Of a stretch of DNA of 64,000 nt, positions 56,085 to 64,000 are shown one piece after another. The stretch lies in NCBI RefSeq assembly GCF_000498355.1, contig NZ_AVSV01000007.1, positions 1 through 64,000 of the forward strand. Reading direction: 5' to 3'. Within the stretch, counting starts at the first letter, position 1. Every line of letters begins with the position of its first letter. Both the position numbers and the translations under genes were made by a program. The notes under the pieces were generated by a model, which saw only the letters and a program-made list of their open reading frames with translations, was not told where the DNA came from and did no database searches. This DNA comes from Clostridium sp. Ade.TY. Lineage in GTDB: Bacteria > Bacillota > Clostridia > Clostridiales > Clostridiaceae.

Positions 56085-57503
56085 ATGGAAAAAGATAATG
56101 ATCGAGGTAGAAGAAGTGAAAGAAACAAGGATACTAATCGTAAAAAAATTATAATAGGAGTTATAATTTCTATATCTATTTTACTTGCTATATATTTAGG
56201 AATGTCCATGTACTTTGTTAATCATTTTTATTTTGGTTCATCTGTTAATTCAATAAGTATATCAGGAGATACTGTTGAAGAAGCTAATAAAAAGATTGAA
56301 GATAAAATCGGGAATTATAAATTAGAATTAGAAGGAAGAAATGAAGTTAACGAAGTAATAACTGCAAAGGAAATAGGATTAAAATATGATGCAGCTAAAA
56401 CTATTAAAGAGTTAAAAGAAAAACAAAGCCCTTTTAAGTGGGTTATAGAAATTTTTAGAAATAAAGATACTCAAATAGATATTTTAGCATCATATGATGA
56501 TAAGCTTTTAAATAATACTATAAATAATATGGTTTATTTTGACAAAGCTAAAATAGTTAATCCTAAAAATGCTAGCTTTAAATATATAGATGGAAAGTAT
56601 GAAATTATAAAAGAAGTCTATGGTAATAAAGTTAATAAAGAAAAGTTATATAAAGAAGTTGTAGATGCAATTCATAATGGACAAACAAGCATAAATTTAG
56701 ATAAAGCAAATTGTTACGATAATCCTAAGTTTTTAGCTGATTCTAAAAAGGTTATAGAGGCCCAAAATACTTTAAATAAATATGTATCTTCAGATATAAC
56801 ATATACTATTGGAGATAGTAAAATAAATTTAAATGGATCAATAATTCATAATTGGATTAATGTGGACAAGAACATGAACGTTATAATTAATGATCAAGCG
56901 GTTTCAAACTATGTAAATGGATTAGCTAATCAATATGATACAGTAGGAAAGACTAGAGATTTTAAAACTTCATTAGGAACTATTGCAAAAGTAAGTGGCG
57001 GATCTTATGGATGGAAAATAAATGTTCCAGAAGAAGTTCAAACATTAATTTCAGAAATAAAAGAAGGCAAAAAAGTTACAAGAAAACCAATATATTCACA
57101 AACTTCATTATCTTATGGAACTAATGATATAGGAAATACATATGTTGAAGTTAACCTAGATAAACAACACGTTTGGTATTATAAAGATGGTGCACTTGTT
57201 ACAGAGGGTGATATTGTTACAGGTAATGAAAGCAAAAACTGGGCAACACCAGCTGGAGTATATTTCTTAAATTACAAAGAAAAAGATGCAACACTAAAAG
57301 GTGAAAATTATAAAACACCAGTTAAATTCTGGATGCCGTTTAATGGAGGTATAGGACTTCATGATGCATGGTGGAGAGATAAGTTTGGTGGGAAAATATA
57401 CGAAAATCAAGGTTCACATGGATGTGTAAATTTACCACCACAAGTTGCAGAAACAATATTTAATAACATAACATCAGGAACACCTGTTGTTTGTTATAAA
57501 TAA
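56085..57503 (+). CDS. Membrane-anchored L,D-transpeptidase (YkuD) with PG-binding domains
   Basis: A 472-residue cell-wall enzyme. A charged cytoplasmic tail and one membrane helix (about residues 25-45) anchor it. Two peptidoglycan-binding type-4 domains follow, with repeats around VEEANKKIEDKIGNYKLELE and WKINVPEEVQTLISEIKEGK. The C-terminal YkuD domain begins YVEVNLDKQHVWYYKDGALV and has the catalytic block IGLHDAWW ... GSHGCVNLPP, with Cys near residue 447. It forms 3-3 crosslinks or attaches groups to the stem peptide outside the membrane. GGGAGG lies upstream of ATG. Confidence 0.94.
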   Translation: MEKDNDRGRRSERNKDTNRKKIIIGVIISISILLAIYLGMSMYFVNHFYFGSSVNSISISGDTVEEANKKIEDKIGNYKLELEGRNEVNEVITAKEIGLKYDAAKTIKELKEKQSPFKWVIEIFRNKDTQIDILASYDDKLLNNTINNMVYFDKAKIVNPKNASFKYIDGKYEIIKEVYGNKVNKEKLYKEVVDAIHNGQTSINLDKANCYDNPKFLADSKKVIEAQNTLNKYVSSDITYTIGDSKINLNGSIIHNWINVDKNMNVIINDQAVSNYVNGLANQYDTVGKTRDFKTSLGTIAKVSGGSYGWKINVPEEVQTLISEIKEGKKVTRKPIYSQTSLSYGTNDIGNTYVEVNLDKQHVWYYKDGALVTEGDIVTGNESKNWATPAGVYFLNYKEKDATLKGENYKTPVKFWMPFNGGIGLHDAWWRDKFGGKIYENQGSHGCVNLPPQVAETIFNNITSGTPVVCYK

Positions 57504-57536
57504 AAAATACGAGTGATTTTTCACTCGTATTTTTTT
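57502..57536. terminator. Bidirectional terminator
   Basis: AAAAAATACGAGTGA pairs with TCACTCGTATTTTTT around TTTT. It serves the transpeptidase on + and the small gene ending at 57539 on -. Confidence 0.93.
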
Positions 57537-57538
57537 GT

Positions 57539-57694
57539 TTAATTTATATGTTGACTTTGAAAACCTTCGCGTTTTACGGAATGTTTTTTTGCTGTTCTAT
57601 TATGGTTTTTACCTTCTTCGCTAGTAAGTGAAGTTTGGCAATTACATTTTGGCATTCTTGAAGTTTTTTTATCTGGTTGACTATCTTTTGGCAT
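57539..57694 (-). CDS. Small basic hypothetical protein
   Basis: A 51-residue protein beginning MPKDSQPDKKTSRMPKCNCQ and ending GFQSQHIN. It is highly basic and polar, with a CNC pair and no membrane helix. The case for a real gene is a near-perfect GGAGGTGAT ribosome site eight bases or so before ATG and a terminator right after the stop. It lies divergent to the short transpeptidase gene. Function unknown; composition resembles small spore-associated or stress proteins, but no family is recognised. Confidence 0.65.
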   Translation of the reverse strand: MPKDSQPDKKTSRMPKCNCQTSLTSEEGKNHNRTAKKHSVKREGFQSQHIN

Positions 57695-57799
57695 AATATC
57701 ACCTCCATAAATTATTCAATATTAGTATGGCTTAAAATCACAAAATATAAATAGTTAATATTATAATGTGTAGGAAAAAATATTTTAAGGAGTAATTTT

Positions 57800-58267
57800 A
57801 TGAAAAATCCTGTTGAAATATATAATTCTCTTGATTTTAAAAATTTTAATATTGATATGTTAGCTTTTGTAAATGAAAATAATATAAAAAGCACTACAGG
57901 ATATTTAATTACAACATCATTGAAAACAAAATATACTTATATATTCAAAGAAAATGGTGATAAATGGGATGAGATTTATAAATGGATATGTACAGTTGGA
58001 AAAAAGACTACTCCAACTATAAAAGGATATTTTTATATAACAGGAAGAAAACCTTGGTTTGGAACTAATCAGTATAGGGCTAAATATGCAACAAGATTTA
58101 TTGGAAGATACTACTATCATTCTATTTTATATGATAGCAATGGTAAATATGTAATAGACTCTAGGCTTGGAATGGAACTTAGTCATGGATGTATAAGACT
58201 TTTAACTAACAATGCAAAATGGATATATGATAACATACCTAATTTAACACCTGTTATAATTGCATAA
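57800..58267 (+). CDS. Short L,D-transpeptidase (YkuD) catalytic-domain protein
   Basis: A 155-residue protein consisting almost only of a YkuD domain. The catalytic motif is LSHGCIRLLTNNAKWIYDN, with Cys near residue 131 and a supporting His in YYYHSILYD. YFYITGRKPWFGTN is a typical substrate-groove strand. There is no signal peptide or membrane helix, unlike the larger transpeptidase upstream. The protein may therefore act inside the cell, for example in spores, or leave by an unknown route. AAGGAG lies before ATG. Confidence 0.88.
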   Translation: MKNPVEIYNSLDFKNFNIDMLAFVNENNIKSTTGYLITTSLKTKYTYIFKENGDKWDEIYKWICTVGKKTTPTIKGYFYITGRKPWFGTNQYRAKYATRFIGRYYYHSILYDSNGKYVIDSRLGMELSHGCIRLLTNNAKWIYDNIPNLTPVIIA

Positions 58268-58319
58268 GTTAAATAACAATAACAAATATTAATAGTAGTA
58301 TTTTAATAGGAGGAGTTTT

Positions 58320-58754
58320 ATGGAAAATAGTGTTATAAAAGGATTAAATGAACAACTTCAAGGAGTTATAATGGGTGAAAAAGAATTTTTAAAGCTTATA
58401 GAAAAAGCTAATGATGAAAATTTAATTGATTCACTTAATAATTCTATTAAAATTATTGAAAAGCATAAAAGATTTTTAAGAGAGATAATAAGTGAAGAAA
58501 ATTATAAGCCTTCAAATAATGAAGGAGTTTTAGGAAAGATAATAGAAGGCTTTTCAAATATAATAAATTTAACGATAGATGAAGATAATGAAGTTATAAA
58601 AAGCACTATAAAAGGTCTTTCAATGGGAGTTAAATCTATAAAAAAATTGTTAGAAGAATTTAATACTGATTTGCCTGAAAATATAAAATTAAATTTTTTG
58701 AATATATTAAATGAATATAAAAATAATATTGATGAATATGAAAAATTACTTTAA
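58320..58754 (+). CDS. Helical hypothetical protein, possibly ferritin-like
   Basis: A 144-residue protein predicted to be four or five amphipathic helices. The pattern of a GxEEF-like helix (QGVIMGEKEFLKLIEKAND), a KHKRFLREII helix and later YEKLL resembles DUF2383-type ferritin-fold proteins. The metal-binding Glu and His pairs cannot be assigned with confidence. TAGGAGG precedes ATG. It follows the short transpeptidase by 52 bases and precedes a 43-residue gene by 26 bases, so these may be one operon. Confidence 0.65.
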   Translation: MENSVIKGLNEQLQGVIMGEKEFLKLIEKANDENLIDSLNNSIKIIEKHKRFLREIISEENYKPSNNEGVLGKIIEGFSNIINLTIDEDNEVIKSTIKGLSMGVKSIKKLLEEFNTDLPENIKLNFLNILNEYKNNIDEYEKLL

Positions 58755-58780
58755 GCCATCCTATTATAGAGGTGATATAA

Positions 58781-58912
58781 ATGGGAAATAAGATGAAACC
58801 ACATGAAAAAAAGCATAAGAAAATAAAACATAATAGTCAAGAGGAAAGTTCAAGAGCTGTATTTGGAGAAACAAAAGCTAAAGAACATAATCCAAATGAT
58901 TTTAAAATTTAA
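58781..58912 (+). CDS. Small basic hypothetical protein
   Basis: A 43-residue protein starting MGNKMKPHEKKHKKIKHNSQ and ending EHNPNDFKI. It is lysine- and histidine-rich with a conserved-looking EESSRAVFGETKAKE stretch. AGAGGTGAT lies six bases before ATG, a strong site. It is probably a real small clostridial gene, likely nucleic-acid or spore associated by composition, but its function is unknown. Confidence 0.65.
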   Translation: MGNKMKPHEKKHKKIKHNSQEESSRAVFGETKAKEHNPNDFKI

Positions 58913-58932
58913 AAGGTTAATATTAAAAATAG

Positions 58933-58967
58933 AAATGGTATCCACTAAAATGTGGATACCATTTTAT
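58933..58967. terminator. Terminator between convergent genes
   Basis: AAATGGTATCCAC and GTGGATACCATTT form a 13-bp perfect stem around a six-base loop. It overlaps the stop of the methyltransferase gene on the minus strand. Confidence 0.9.
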
Positions 58968-59578
58968 TCATTTATGTAAGCAAGTTTATATATCAAAAAT
59001 CTTTCCCTTGGATCAGTTTTAAAGTTTTCAAGTCGTATTTCTTTAGATAACATAAAAAATGTGTAGTTTTCTAAAAAGAAAATATAATCATCTGATGGAT
59101 AAAATAATATAAGTTCTATATCTCTTTTATATTTATAAACTGATTCTAAAATATTATCTAAAACTTTCATAAATATTTGAACAGAAAATGGATTAAAAAA
59201 ATAAAATTTATTATCAGTTTTATTAATTTTATATTTTTCAGCTAAAATACAAGAAAAATTAATTTTACTTTGTTCTTTATTATGTTTTTCTAAAAAATGT
59301 TCTTTATTAATTAAAGCCTCTTTGTAAAAATAATGATTCATTTCTATTCCTGTAACTTTAGAGTTAAATAAATAATTTATGAAAAAATTAAGTCTTCCCA
59401 TTCCACATCCAAAGTCAATTATTGAGTCAGTGTCTTTTAATTTGTAATGATTAAATAATTCATTTAGAGCTGAATATTCAGTAGGTTCGTATCTATTATA
59501 ATGTATTGATGTTTCATTTAAGTCTTGTTTTTTATTAGTTTTTATATTTAGTAATTCTTCGTAATATTGTTCGTTCAT
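58964..59578 (-). CDS. Class I SAM-dependent methyltransferase
   Basis: A 204-residue protein. Motif I SIIDFGCGMGRLNFFINYLF (about residues 52-71) and the acidic KVTGIEMNHYFYKEA after it mark the S-adenosylmethionine site of class I methyltransferases. The usual motif IV region reads NKFYFFNPFSVQIF, which lacks a DPPY-type catalytic signature, so the target is unlikely to be a DNA base. Substrate is unknown. AGGTA precedes ATG; the gene is monocistronic. Confidence 0.85.
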   Translation of the reverse strand: MNEQYYEELLNIKTNKKQDLNETSIHYNRYEPTEYSALNELFNHYKLKDTDSIIDFGCGMGRLNFFINYLFNSKVTGIEMNHYFYKEALINKEHFLEKHNKEQSKINFSCILAEKYKINKTDNKFYFFNPFSVQIFMKVLDNILESVYKYKRDIELILFYPSDDYIFFLENYTFFMLSKEIRLENFKTDPRERFLIYKLAYINE

Positions 59579-59768
59579 TAAAATACCTCTTTTGTTTTCT
59601 ATACATAAAAATAATAGTATTAAATATTAACATAGTCAATTAAATGAAAAATATGGAATTTTGAAAAGAATTTAATTATAATTTCAATTACATGAGAGAT
59701 TTTTTTAAAGATTTCGTTATATAAGGTGTAAAGGCTTTTACAAAACCTTAAGGTAAGGAGAAAATTTA

Positions 59769-60335
59769 ATGAGGGTAGATGAAAATAATTATATAAAAGA
59801 GCTTAAAAGGGGTAATGAAGATGCACTAAATTTTATTATTGATATTTACTTGCCTTTAGTTAAAGGTATTACTTATAAAGTATTAAGTAAATATTCTGAT
59901 AAGCAACTAATGGAAGAGTGTATAAATGATATATTTATGGCAGTTTGGAATAATTCCAAAAAGTTTGATGGTGAGAAAAATAATTTTAAAAGTTGGATTG
60001 CAAAGATAAGCAAATTTAAAGCAATTGATTATTATAGAAAAATATCAAAAAAAGTTGAGGTTCCATCTTATGATATTGATTTAGGATATAAGATTCATGT
60101 TGAAGACGATATTTTAAATAGTGAAAATAAAAAGGAAATTATAAATCTTATAAACACATTAGATAATTTAGATAGAGATATATTTATAATGAAATATTTT
60201 ATGGGGATGTCTGTAAGTAGTATATGCAAAGAAAAAGGAATTACAGAATCAGCTATAAATAATAGAGTGTATAGGTGTAAAAGAAAATTAAAAGAAAAAG
60301 CCCCTCTATATTTAAAATTAAAGGAGGAACTTTAA
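59769..60335 (+). CDS. ECF-type RNA polymerase sigma factor
   Basis: A 188-residue sigma-70 family protein lacking regions 1 and 3. Region 2 contains YLPLVKGITYKVL and FKSWIAKISKFKAIDYYRK (core binding and -10 recognition). Region 4 is DRDIFIMKYFMGMSVSSICK and GITESAINNRVYRCKRKL (-35 recognition helix-turn-helix). TAAGGAG precedes ATG. The next gene begins one base after its stop and encodes the probable anti-sigma factor. Extracytoplasmic stress control is the usual role. Confidence 0.93.
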   Translation: MRVDENNYIKELKRGNEDALNFIIDIYLPLVKGITYKVLSKYSDKQLMEECINDIFMAVWNNSKKFDGEKNNFKSWIAKISKFKAIDYYRKISKKVEVPSYDIDLGYKIHVEDDILNSENKKEIINLINTLDNLDRDIFIMKYFMGMSVSSICKEKGITESAINNRVYRCKRKLKEKAPLYLKLKEEL

Positions 60336-60336
60336 A

Positions 60337-61695
60337 ATGAAGGATATTTATGAGTTATTAAATGAGATAGAAATAGATGAAAGTGAATTTGAAGAAATAG
60401 AAACTGATGAATTAGAAAAAGAGAGAATAAAAAAGAATATAAATAAAAATATAAAAAAGAAAAGGAGAAATTATAAAAAGTATATAGCATCAGCAGCTTT
60501 AATAGGAGCAATTAGTATTGGATCACTTATAACAGTTAAGCCAGCTTTTGCTTACAATATTCCGATAATTGGAGAGATAATACAAAAATATATAGATAAT
60601 AATGAAAATTATGCAGAATATTTAAGTGTAATAGGAACTACTAAAGAAAAAGATGGAATAGAAATAACTTTTGAAGAAGCTACTGTAGATGATAATATTA
60701 TGCTATTAAGTTTTGTTGTAAAAAATAATAATAAAAAATTTAATAAAAATGATTTTGGTTCATTTACTGATGCTATGCTTATTCCAACATATTTAAATAT
60801 AAACGGAAAGTCATGCAATATAGGAGCTTCAGGAGATTTTGAGTTTATTGATAATAATACTCTAAAGGTTGTAAAAATTATAGATATATCAGATGAAAAA
60901 TTATCTAAAAAAATGAATGTTAATATAAAGATAGATGAACTTTTAGGCAAAAAAGTTAATTTCGATATTAATTTTAAGTTAGATAAAAGTAGAATAATTA
61001 AAAATACTTATAAAAAGGATATAGATAAAGAATTTAAAATTTCTAATTATGATGTTAGTGTTAAAAATTCAGTAGTATCACCACTTACAACATTAGTAAC
61101 AGGGAAAATAAAAGATATGGGCACTATAGATAGTGGAGCAATACAGTATATTGCAATTGATAATAATAATAAAGTTTTAAAAGATAATGGAACTTCAATC
61201 GAAAGAAGTGGATTTAAATCAGATTATACATTTAAGAATAGTTTTATATCAAATGAAAATATGGAAAAAATAACATTTATTCCGATATACTTTAATTATG
61301 AAAATAATATAAAAGAAACAAAGATTAAAAGTGTTAATTTGGATTTGAATAAAAATATGAATATAAACACAAAAGATAATCTTTCATTAGGTATAAAGAA
61401 GCCTATAATTGACGGAGAATATTTAATTATAAATTACGACATGTTTTATAAAGGATTAAAATCAATGATTTTACCAAATTTTGATATTAGTTTAGAAAAT
61501 GATGATTTAGAGATTAAAAGTTTAGAGAGTAAAAATAATAAGGCGATAGAAGAGTTATTAAAAAAATATAGAGATGGTTCAAGTAATATAAGAATATTTA
61601 AAGTTGGGAATAAGAGAGACTTTAAAATTAATGTATATGATAATAATAATTATGAAATATTAGAAGATAATAGATTTACTGTAAATTTAAATTAA
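60337..61695 (+). CDS. DUF4179-domain anti-sigma factor
   Basis: A 452-residue membrane protein. A short cytoplasmic part (about 47 residues, acidic then lysine-rich) could bind the sigma factor. One membrane helix lies at about residues 49-68 (YIASAALIGAISIGSLITVK). The rest is extracellular: the DUF4179 domain (NIPIIGEIIQKYIDNNENYA, then GIEITFEEATVDDNIMLLSF) and a DUF5643-like second domain. The pairing with an ECF sigma gene and the topology support an anti-sigma role. Signal is unknown. Confidence 0.9.
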   Translation: MKDIYELLNEIEIDESEFEEIETDELEKERIKKNINKNIKKKRRNYKKYIASAALIGAISIGSLITVKPAFAYNIPIIGEIIQKYIDNNENYAEYLSVIGTTKEKDGIEITFEEATVDDNIMLLSFVVKNNNKKFNKNDFGSFTDAMLIPTYLNINGKSCNIGASGDFEFIDNNTLKVVKIIDISDEKLSKKMNVNIKIDELLGKKVNFDINFKLDKSRIIKNTYKKDIDKEFKISNYDVSVKNSVVSPLTTLVTGKIKDMGTIDSGAIQYIAIDNNNKVLKDNGTSIERSGFKSDYTFKNSFISNENMEKITFIPIYFNYENNIKETKIKSVNLDLNKNMNINTKDNLSLGIKKPIIDGEYLIINYDMFYKGLKSMILPNFDISLENDDLEIKSLESKNNKAIEELLKKYRDGSSNIRIFKVGNKRDFKINVYDNNNYEILEDNRFTVNLN

Positions 61696-62003
61696 TAAAA
61701 AATAAAACAAGCTTTAATATATAGCTTGTTTTATTTTTTTATAAAATTTTATATTATAAGAAAAATTTTATAATATATTTTAAATTTTTTAAACACACAT
61801 ATTTTTATAACTTGTAAAAAAAATCTCCTAATATTAAAAATATATTTATTTAAAGTATTAAAATTTTATTTGAATGGAAATTATAATAAAAAAATTGTTT
61901 AACTGGTTATTGAAGATTTTTATATTGTATAGAATAAAAGTATTTCTAAATAAATTCATATATTTGTATAATTTAAAATGCTTTAAGATAGATTAATTTG
62001 GAG
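61696..62003 (+). other. 308-base intergenic region
   Basis: It contains the anti-sigma terminator (61701-61741). The rest is AT-rich with a possible TATAGAAT -10-like element near 61927. No gene is recognisable. Confidence 0.5.
61701..61741 (+). terminator. Rho-independent terminator
   Basis: AATAAAACAAGCT pairs with AGCTTGTTTTATT around a nine-base loop and runs into seven T residues. Confidence 0.93.
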
Positions 62004-63086
62004 ATGATAAAAATTAGTTATGTAGTGTTTAAAGAACTATTTAAAAAGTATAAAGGTAAAAGTAGTAATACTTTAAAAAATATTAATCTAGAAATTAATA
62101 AAGGGGAATTTATTGTATTTATTGGACCAAGTGGTAGTGGAAAATCAACTCTTTTAGAAATAATTTGCGGTTTTGAGGAAGCTACAAGTGGAACTATAGA
62201 AATTGATGGAAAGATTATAAATGATATTGAACCAAAGGATAGAGATATATCTATGGTTTTTCAAAATTATGCTTTATTGCCACATTTAAATGCATATGAA
62301 AATATTGCATTTGGAATGAAAATAAGAAAAATTGATAAAAAAGAAATTCACGATAAAGTAATGTGGGCAGCTAATATATTAAATATTGAAGAATGTTTAA
62401 ATTCTAAACCTAAAGATTTATCAGGAGGGCAAAGGCAAAGGATAGCATTAGCACGTGCTATTGTTAGAGAACCTAAATTGTTTTTAATGGATGAACCTTT
62501 ATCTAATTTAGATGCTAAACTTAGAAATCAAACATCAAATGAAATAACAACATTACATAAAAAAATAAATGCAACAACTATATATGTAACACATGATCAA
62601 GTAGAAGCTTTAACTATGGCAGATAAAATTGTTGTTTTAAATGATGGGATTATACAACAGATTGGAACTCCAAAAGAAATTTATAAACATCCTAATAATA
62701 TATTCGTAGCAACTTTTATAGGAAAACCAGAAATAAATTTATTTAATATTAAAGTTAAAGGAAATCAATTAATTATTGAAGAGACATTAATTTTAAACAA
62801 TAATAATTCATTAAAGTATCTAATGAATGGAGATTATATTTTAGGAGTTAGATCTGAAAATATAAATTTAAATTTAAATTATGGAGATATAAAAGCAAAA
62901 GTTAAAAAAATAGAATATTTAGGTAGTGAGATAATTATTTATTTAAGTTGTTTAGGAAAAATAATTACAAGCAAAGTTACAAGTTTTGAGAATATTAATT
63001 TAAATGATGAAGTTTATGTTAGTTTTGATTTAGAAGAAGCTAATATTTTTAATAAAAATAACGAAAGAAATATAAGGGGAGAATAA
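62004..63086 (+). CDS. CUT1/PotA-type ABC transporter ATP-binding protein (UgpC/MsmX-like)
   Basis: A protein of about 360 residues. The ATPase domain has GPSGSGKST (Walker A), LSGGQRQR (signature), LFLMDEPLSNLD (Walker B) and TIYVTHDQVEALT (H-loop). A C-terminal beta domain of the TOBE/OB type follows (VRSENINLNL, then KVKKIEYLGSEIIIYL). This architecture is that of ATPases serving CUT1 sugar and related importers. The start is unclear: ATG 62004 touches the GGAG site, while ATT 62013 would have ideal spacing; GTG 62025 is another option. It is followed two bases later by a binding-protein gene, so it heads a second import operon. Confidence 0.9.
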   Translation: MIKISYVVFKELFKKYKGKSSNTLKNINLEINKGEFIVFIGPSGSGKSTLLEIICGFEEATSGTIEIDGKIINDIEPKDRDISMVFQNYALLPHLNAYENIAFGMKIRKIDKKEIHDKVMWAANILNIEECLNSKPKDLSGGQRQRIALARAIVREPKLFLMDEPLSNLDAKLRNQTSNEITTLHKKINATTIYVTHDQVEALTMADKIVVLNDGIIQQIGTPKEIYKHPNNIFVATFIGKPEINLFNIKVKGNQLIIEETLILNNNNSLKYLMNGDYILGVRSENINLNLNYGDIKAKVKKIEYLGSEIIIYLSCLGKIITSKVTSFENINLNDEVYVSFDLEEANIFNKNNERNIRGE

Positions 63087-63087
63087 G

Positions 63088-64000
63088 ATGAAAAAAAAAT
63101 TACTTAGCATGTTGATATTACTACCAATTTTGCTTACTGGGTGTGGAACAGATAAAAAAGAATCAGGAAAAATTGGAGGAACTATAACAGTTGTAACTGA
63201 TAGAACAGATGCTGACAAATTATTTGAGGATATAGAAAGAAAGTTTAAAGAAAAGTATCCAGAAGTTGAAGATGTGGTATTTGAATCTTCAAGTGATTAT
63301 TCAAACTATATAACAACAAGAATGAATACAAAAAATTATGGAGATGTATTATTTGTACCATTTAGTATGAATGCAACGCCAGAAGAGTATGAAAATTATT
63401 TTGAACCTTTAGGAAAGGTTAAAGATTTAGAAGAAAAATATATAGATGTTACAGAGGCTGATTATAATGGGGTAGCTTATGGATTACCAGCAACTTTAAA
63501 TTCTTTAGGAATACTTTATAACGAAAATGTTTTAAAGAAAGCTGGTGTAGAAAAAATGCCGACTTCTTTAGAGGAAATGATAGAAGTATGTGAAAAGGTA
63601 AAAAAGAATACTGACGCTATTCCTTTTTATACAAATTATAATAGTACTTTAGGAACATGGGGAGGAGCATTAACTTCTTATGGTGGAGAACAGTATAGAT
63701 CAGTTATACTTGAAAAGGGAACAGCATTTAAAGAAGGACAACCTATAAGAGAAATAATGGATCTTTTTTATAATTTATCATCAAAAGGATTAATAGAAAA
63801 GGATCCTATAACAGGGGATTATGGAAAATCACTTCAAATGCTTGCGGATGGAGAAGTTGCAATGCTTATGAAGGGTTCACAAGAAATACCGAAGATTCAA
63901 AATCTTGTTAAAAATGGATCTATTATAAATATAGCACCATTTCCAGTTAAAATTAATGGACAAACTAGTATACCATTTGGAGCACCAGCTGTTGTTGGAG
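63088..64000 (+). CDS. Solute-binding lipoprotein, 3' end beyond window
   Basis: The first 304 codons of an extracellular binding protein (family 1), open to the window edge. A lipoprotein signal (MKKKLLSMLILLPILLTGCG) has lipobox LLTGC with Cys near residue 19. GGTITVVTDRTDADKLFEDI and GVAYGLPATLNSLGILYNEN are typical of CUT1 sugar-binding proteins. AGGGGAG lies before ATG 63088, and the gene follows the ATPase gene by one base. Permease genes presumably follow outside the window. Confidence 0.88.
   Translation, partial: MKKKLLSMLILLPILLTGCGTDKKESGKIGGTITVVTDRTDADKLFEDIERKFKEKYPEVEDVVFESSSDYSNYITTRMNTKNYGDVLFVPFSMNATPEEYENYFEPLGKVKDLEEKYIDVTEADYNGVAYGLPATLNSLGILYNENVLKKAGVEKMPTSLEEMIEVCEKVKKNTDAIPFYTNYNSTLGTWGGALTSYGGEQYRSVILEKGTAFKEGQPIREIMDLFYNLSSKGLIEKDPITGDYGKSLQMLADGEVAMLMKGSQEIPKIQNLVKNGSIINIAPFPVKINGQTSIPFGAPAVVG

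Noticed and set aside
62004..64000. The ATPase gene as the missing partner of the sugar transporter at 10916-14181
   Set aside because: It lies 48 kb away and is directly coupled to its own binding-protein gene. It could be shared, but the sequence gives no direct evidence.

Overview
The window is very AT-rich (codons end overwhelmingly in A or T), has strong purine-rich ribosome binding sites and gene families typical of low-GC Firmicutes. These include YesMN two-component systems, BceRSAB modules, DUF2089 regulators, UPF0210/UPF0237 proteins, an ECF sigma factor with a DUF4179 anti-sigma, a sortase-anchored surface enzyme and L,D-transpeptidases. Together they point to a Clostridium sensu stricto (cluster I) chromosome. 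I cannot fix the species. No rRNA, tRNA, CRISPR array, complete insertion sequence or prophage is visible. About 50 intact genes are present, mostly on the + strand.

Layout. 0.2-7.5 kb: AbgA-like amidohydrolase, TetR regulator, small membrane protein, radical SAM/SPASM protein, a translationally coupled pair of unknown small genes, then ACT-domain protein, UPF0210 and GNAT genes. 7.5-17.1 kb: a carbohydrate locus. A divergent YesN/YesM-type pair faces a solute-binding lipoprotein, two CUT1 permeases, a GHL6-type putative glycoside hydrolase and a ROK sugar kinase, with no ATPase. A near-consensus cre sits before the binding-protein gene and a large stem-loop follows it. 17.2-20.5 kb: remnant of a Cof-type HAD phosphatase, two unknown genes, a nitroreductase and a DnaQ-BRCT protein. 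20.5-23.5 kb: a GntR/UTRA repressor divergent from udp-deoB (nucleoside salvage) with repeated operator-like motifs around a clear promoter. 23.9-30.6 kb: amino-acid permease, ZIP metal transporter behind a perfect Fur-type 7-1-7 box, catalase, acetate kinase and a Gfo/Idh/MocA oxidoreductase. 30.7-31.7 kb (- strand): a DUF2089 regulator with two proteins that appear to share a domain.

32.1-36.7 kb: a complete BceRSAB-type antimicrobial-peptide sensing and detoxification module with a TnACA-N4-TGTAA operator candidate before the transporter genes. 36.8-39.7 kb: a secreted, sortase-anchored GH63-like enzyme with a long structured leader. 39.8-42.1 kb: XRE-TPR regulator and a convergent DEAD-box helicase whose 5' leader contains a terminator-like hairpin. 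42.2-46.0 kb: a heterodimeric ABC exporter preceded by a promoter, a possible leader peptide and a strong terminator, as in attenuation. 46.2-50.0 kb: zinc-ribbon protein and an MMPL/RND transporter. 50.1-52.1 kb: a short siroheme-reductase-like protein lacking a cluster cysteine, co-transcribed with a paralogue of the 4.9-kb gene, followed by decayed DNA (asnB 3' remnant plus another fragment). 52.3-55.6 kb: a homodimer-type ABC exporter, then a guanine-class riboswitch and its NCS2 purine permease. 56.0-58.9 kb: two L,D-transpeptidases and small genes. 59.0-61.7 kb: a methyltransferase, then the ECF sigma/anti-sigma pair. 62.0-64.0 kb: the start of a second CUT1 transporter (ATPase plus lipoprotein), cut by the window end.

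No single gene cluster stands out as an obviously new system. The most interesting signals are regulatory RNA and operator structures: the guanine riboswitch with an apparent translational expression platform, leader terminators in front of the exporter and helicase genes, and the Fur box on a ZIP transporter. Also notable are the paralogous small genes ending in an EFPRSNK motif and the cysteine-deficient siroheme-like protein.
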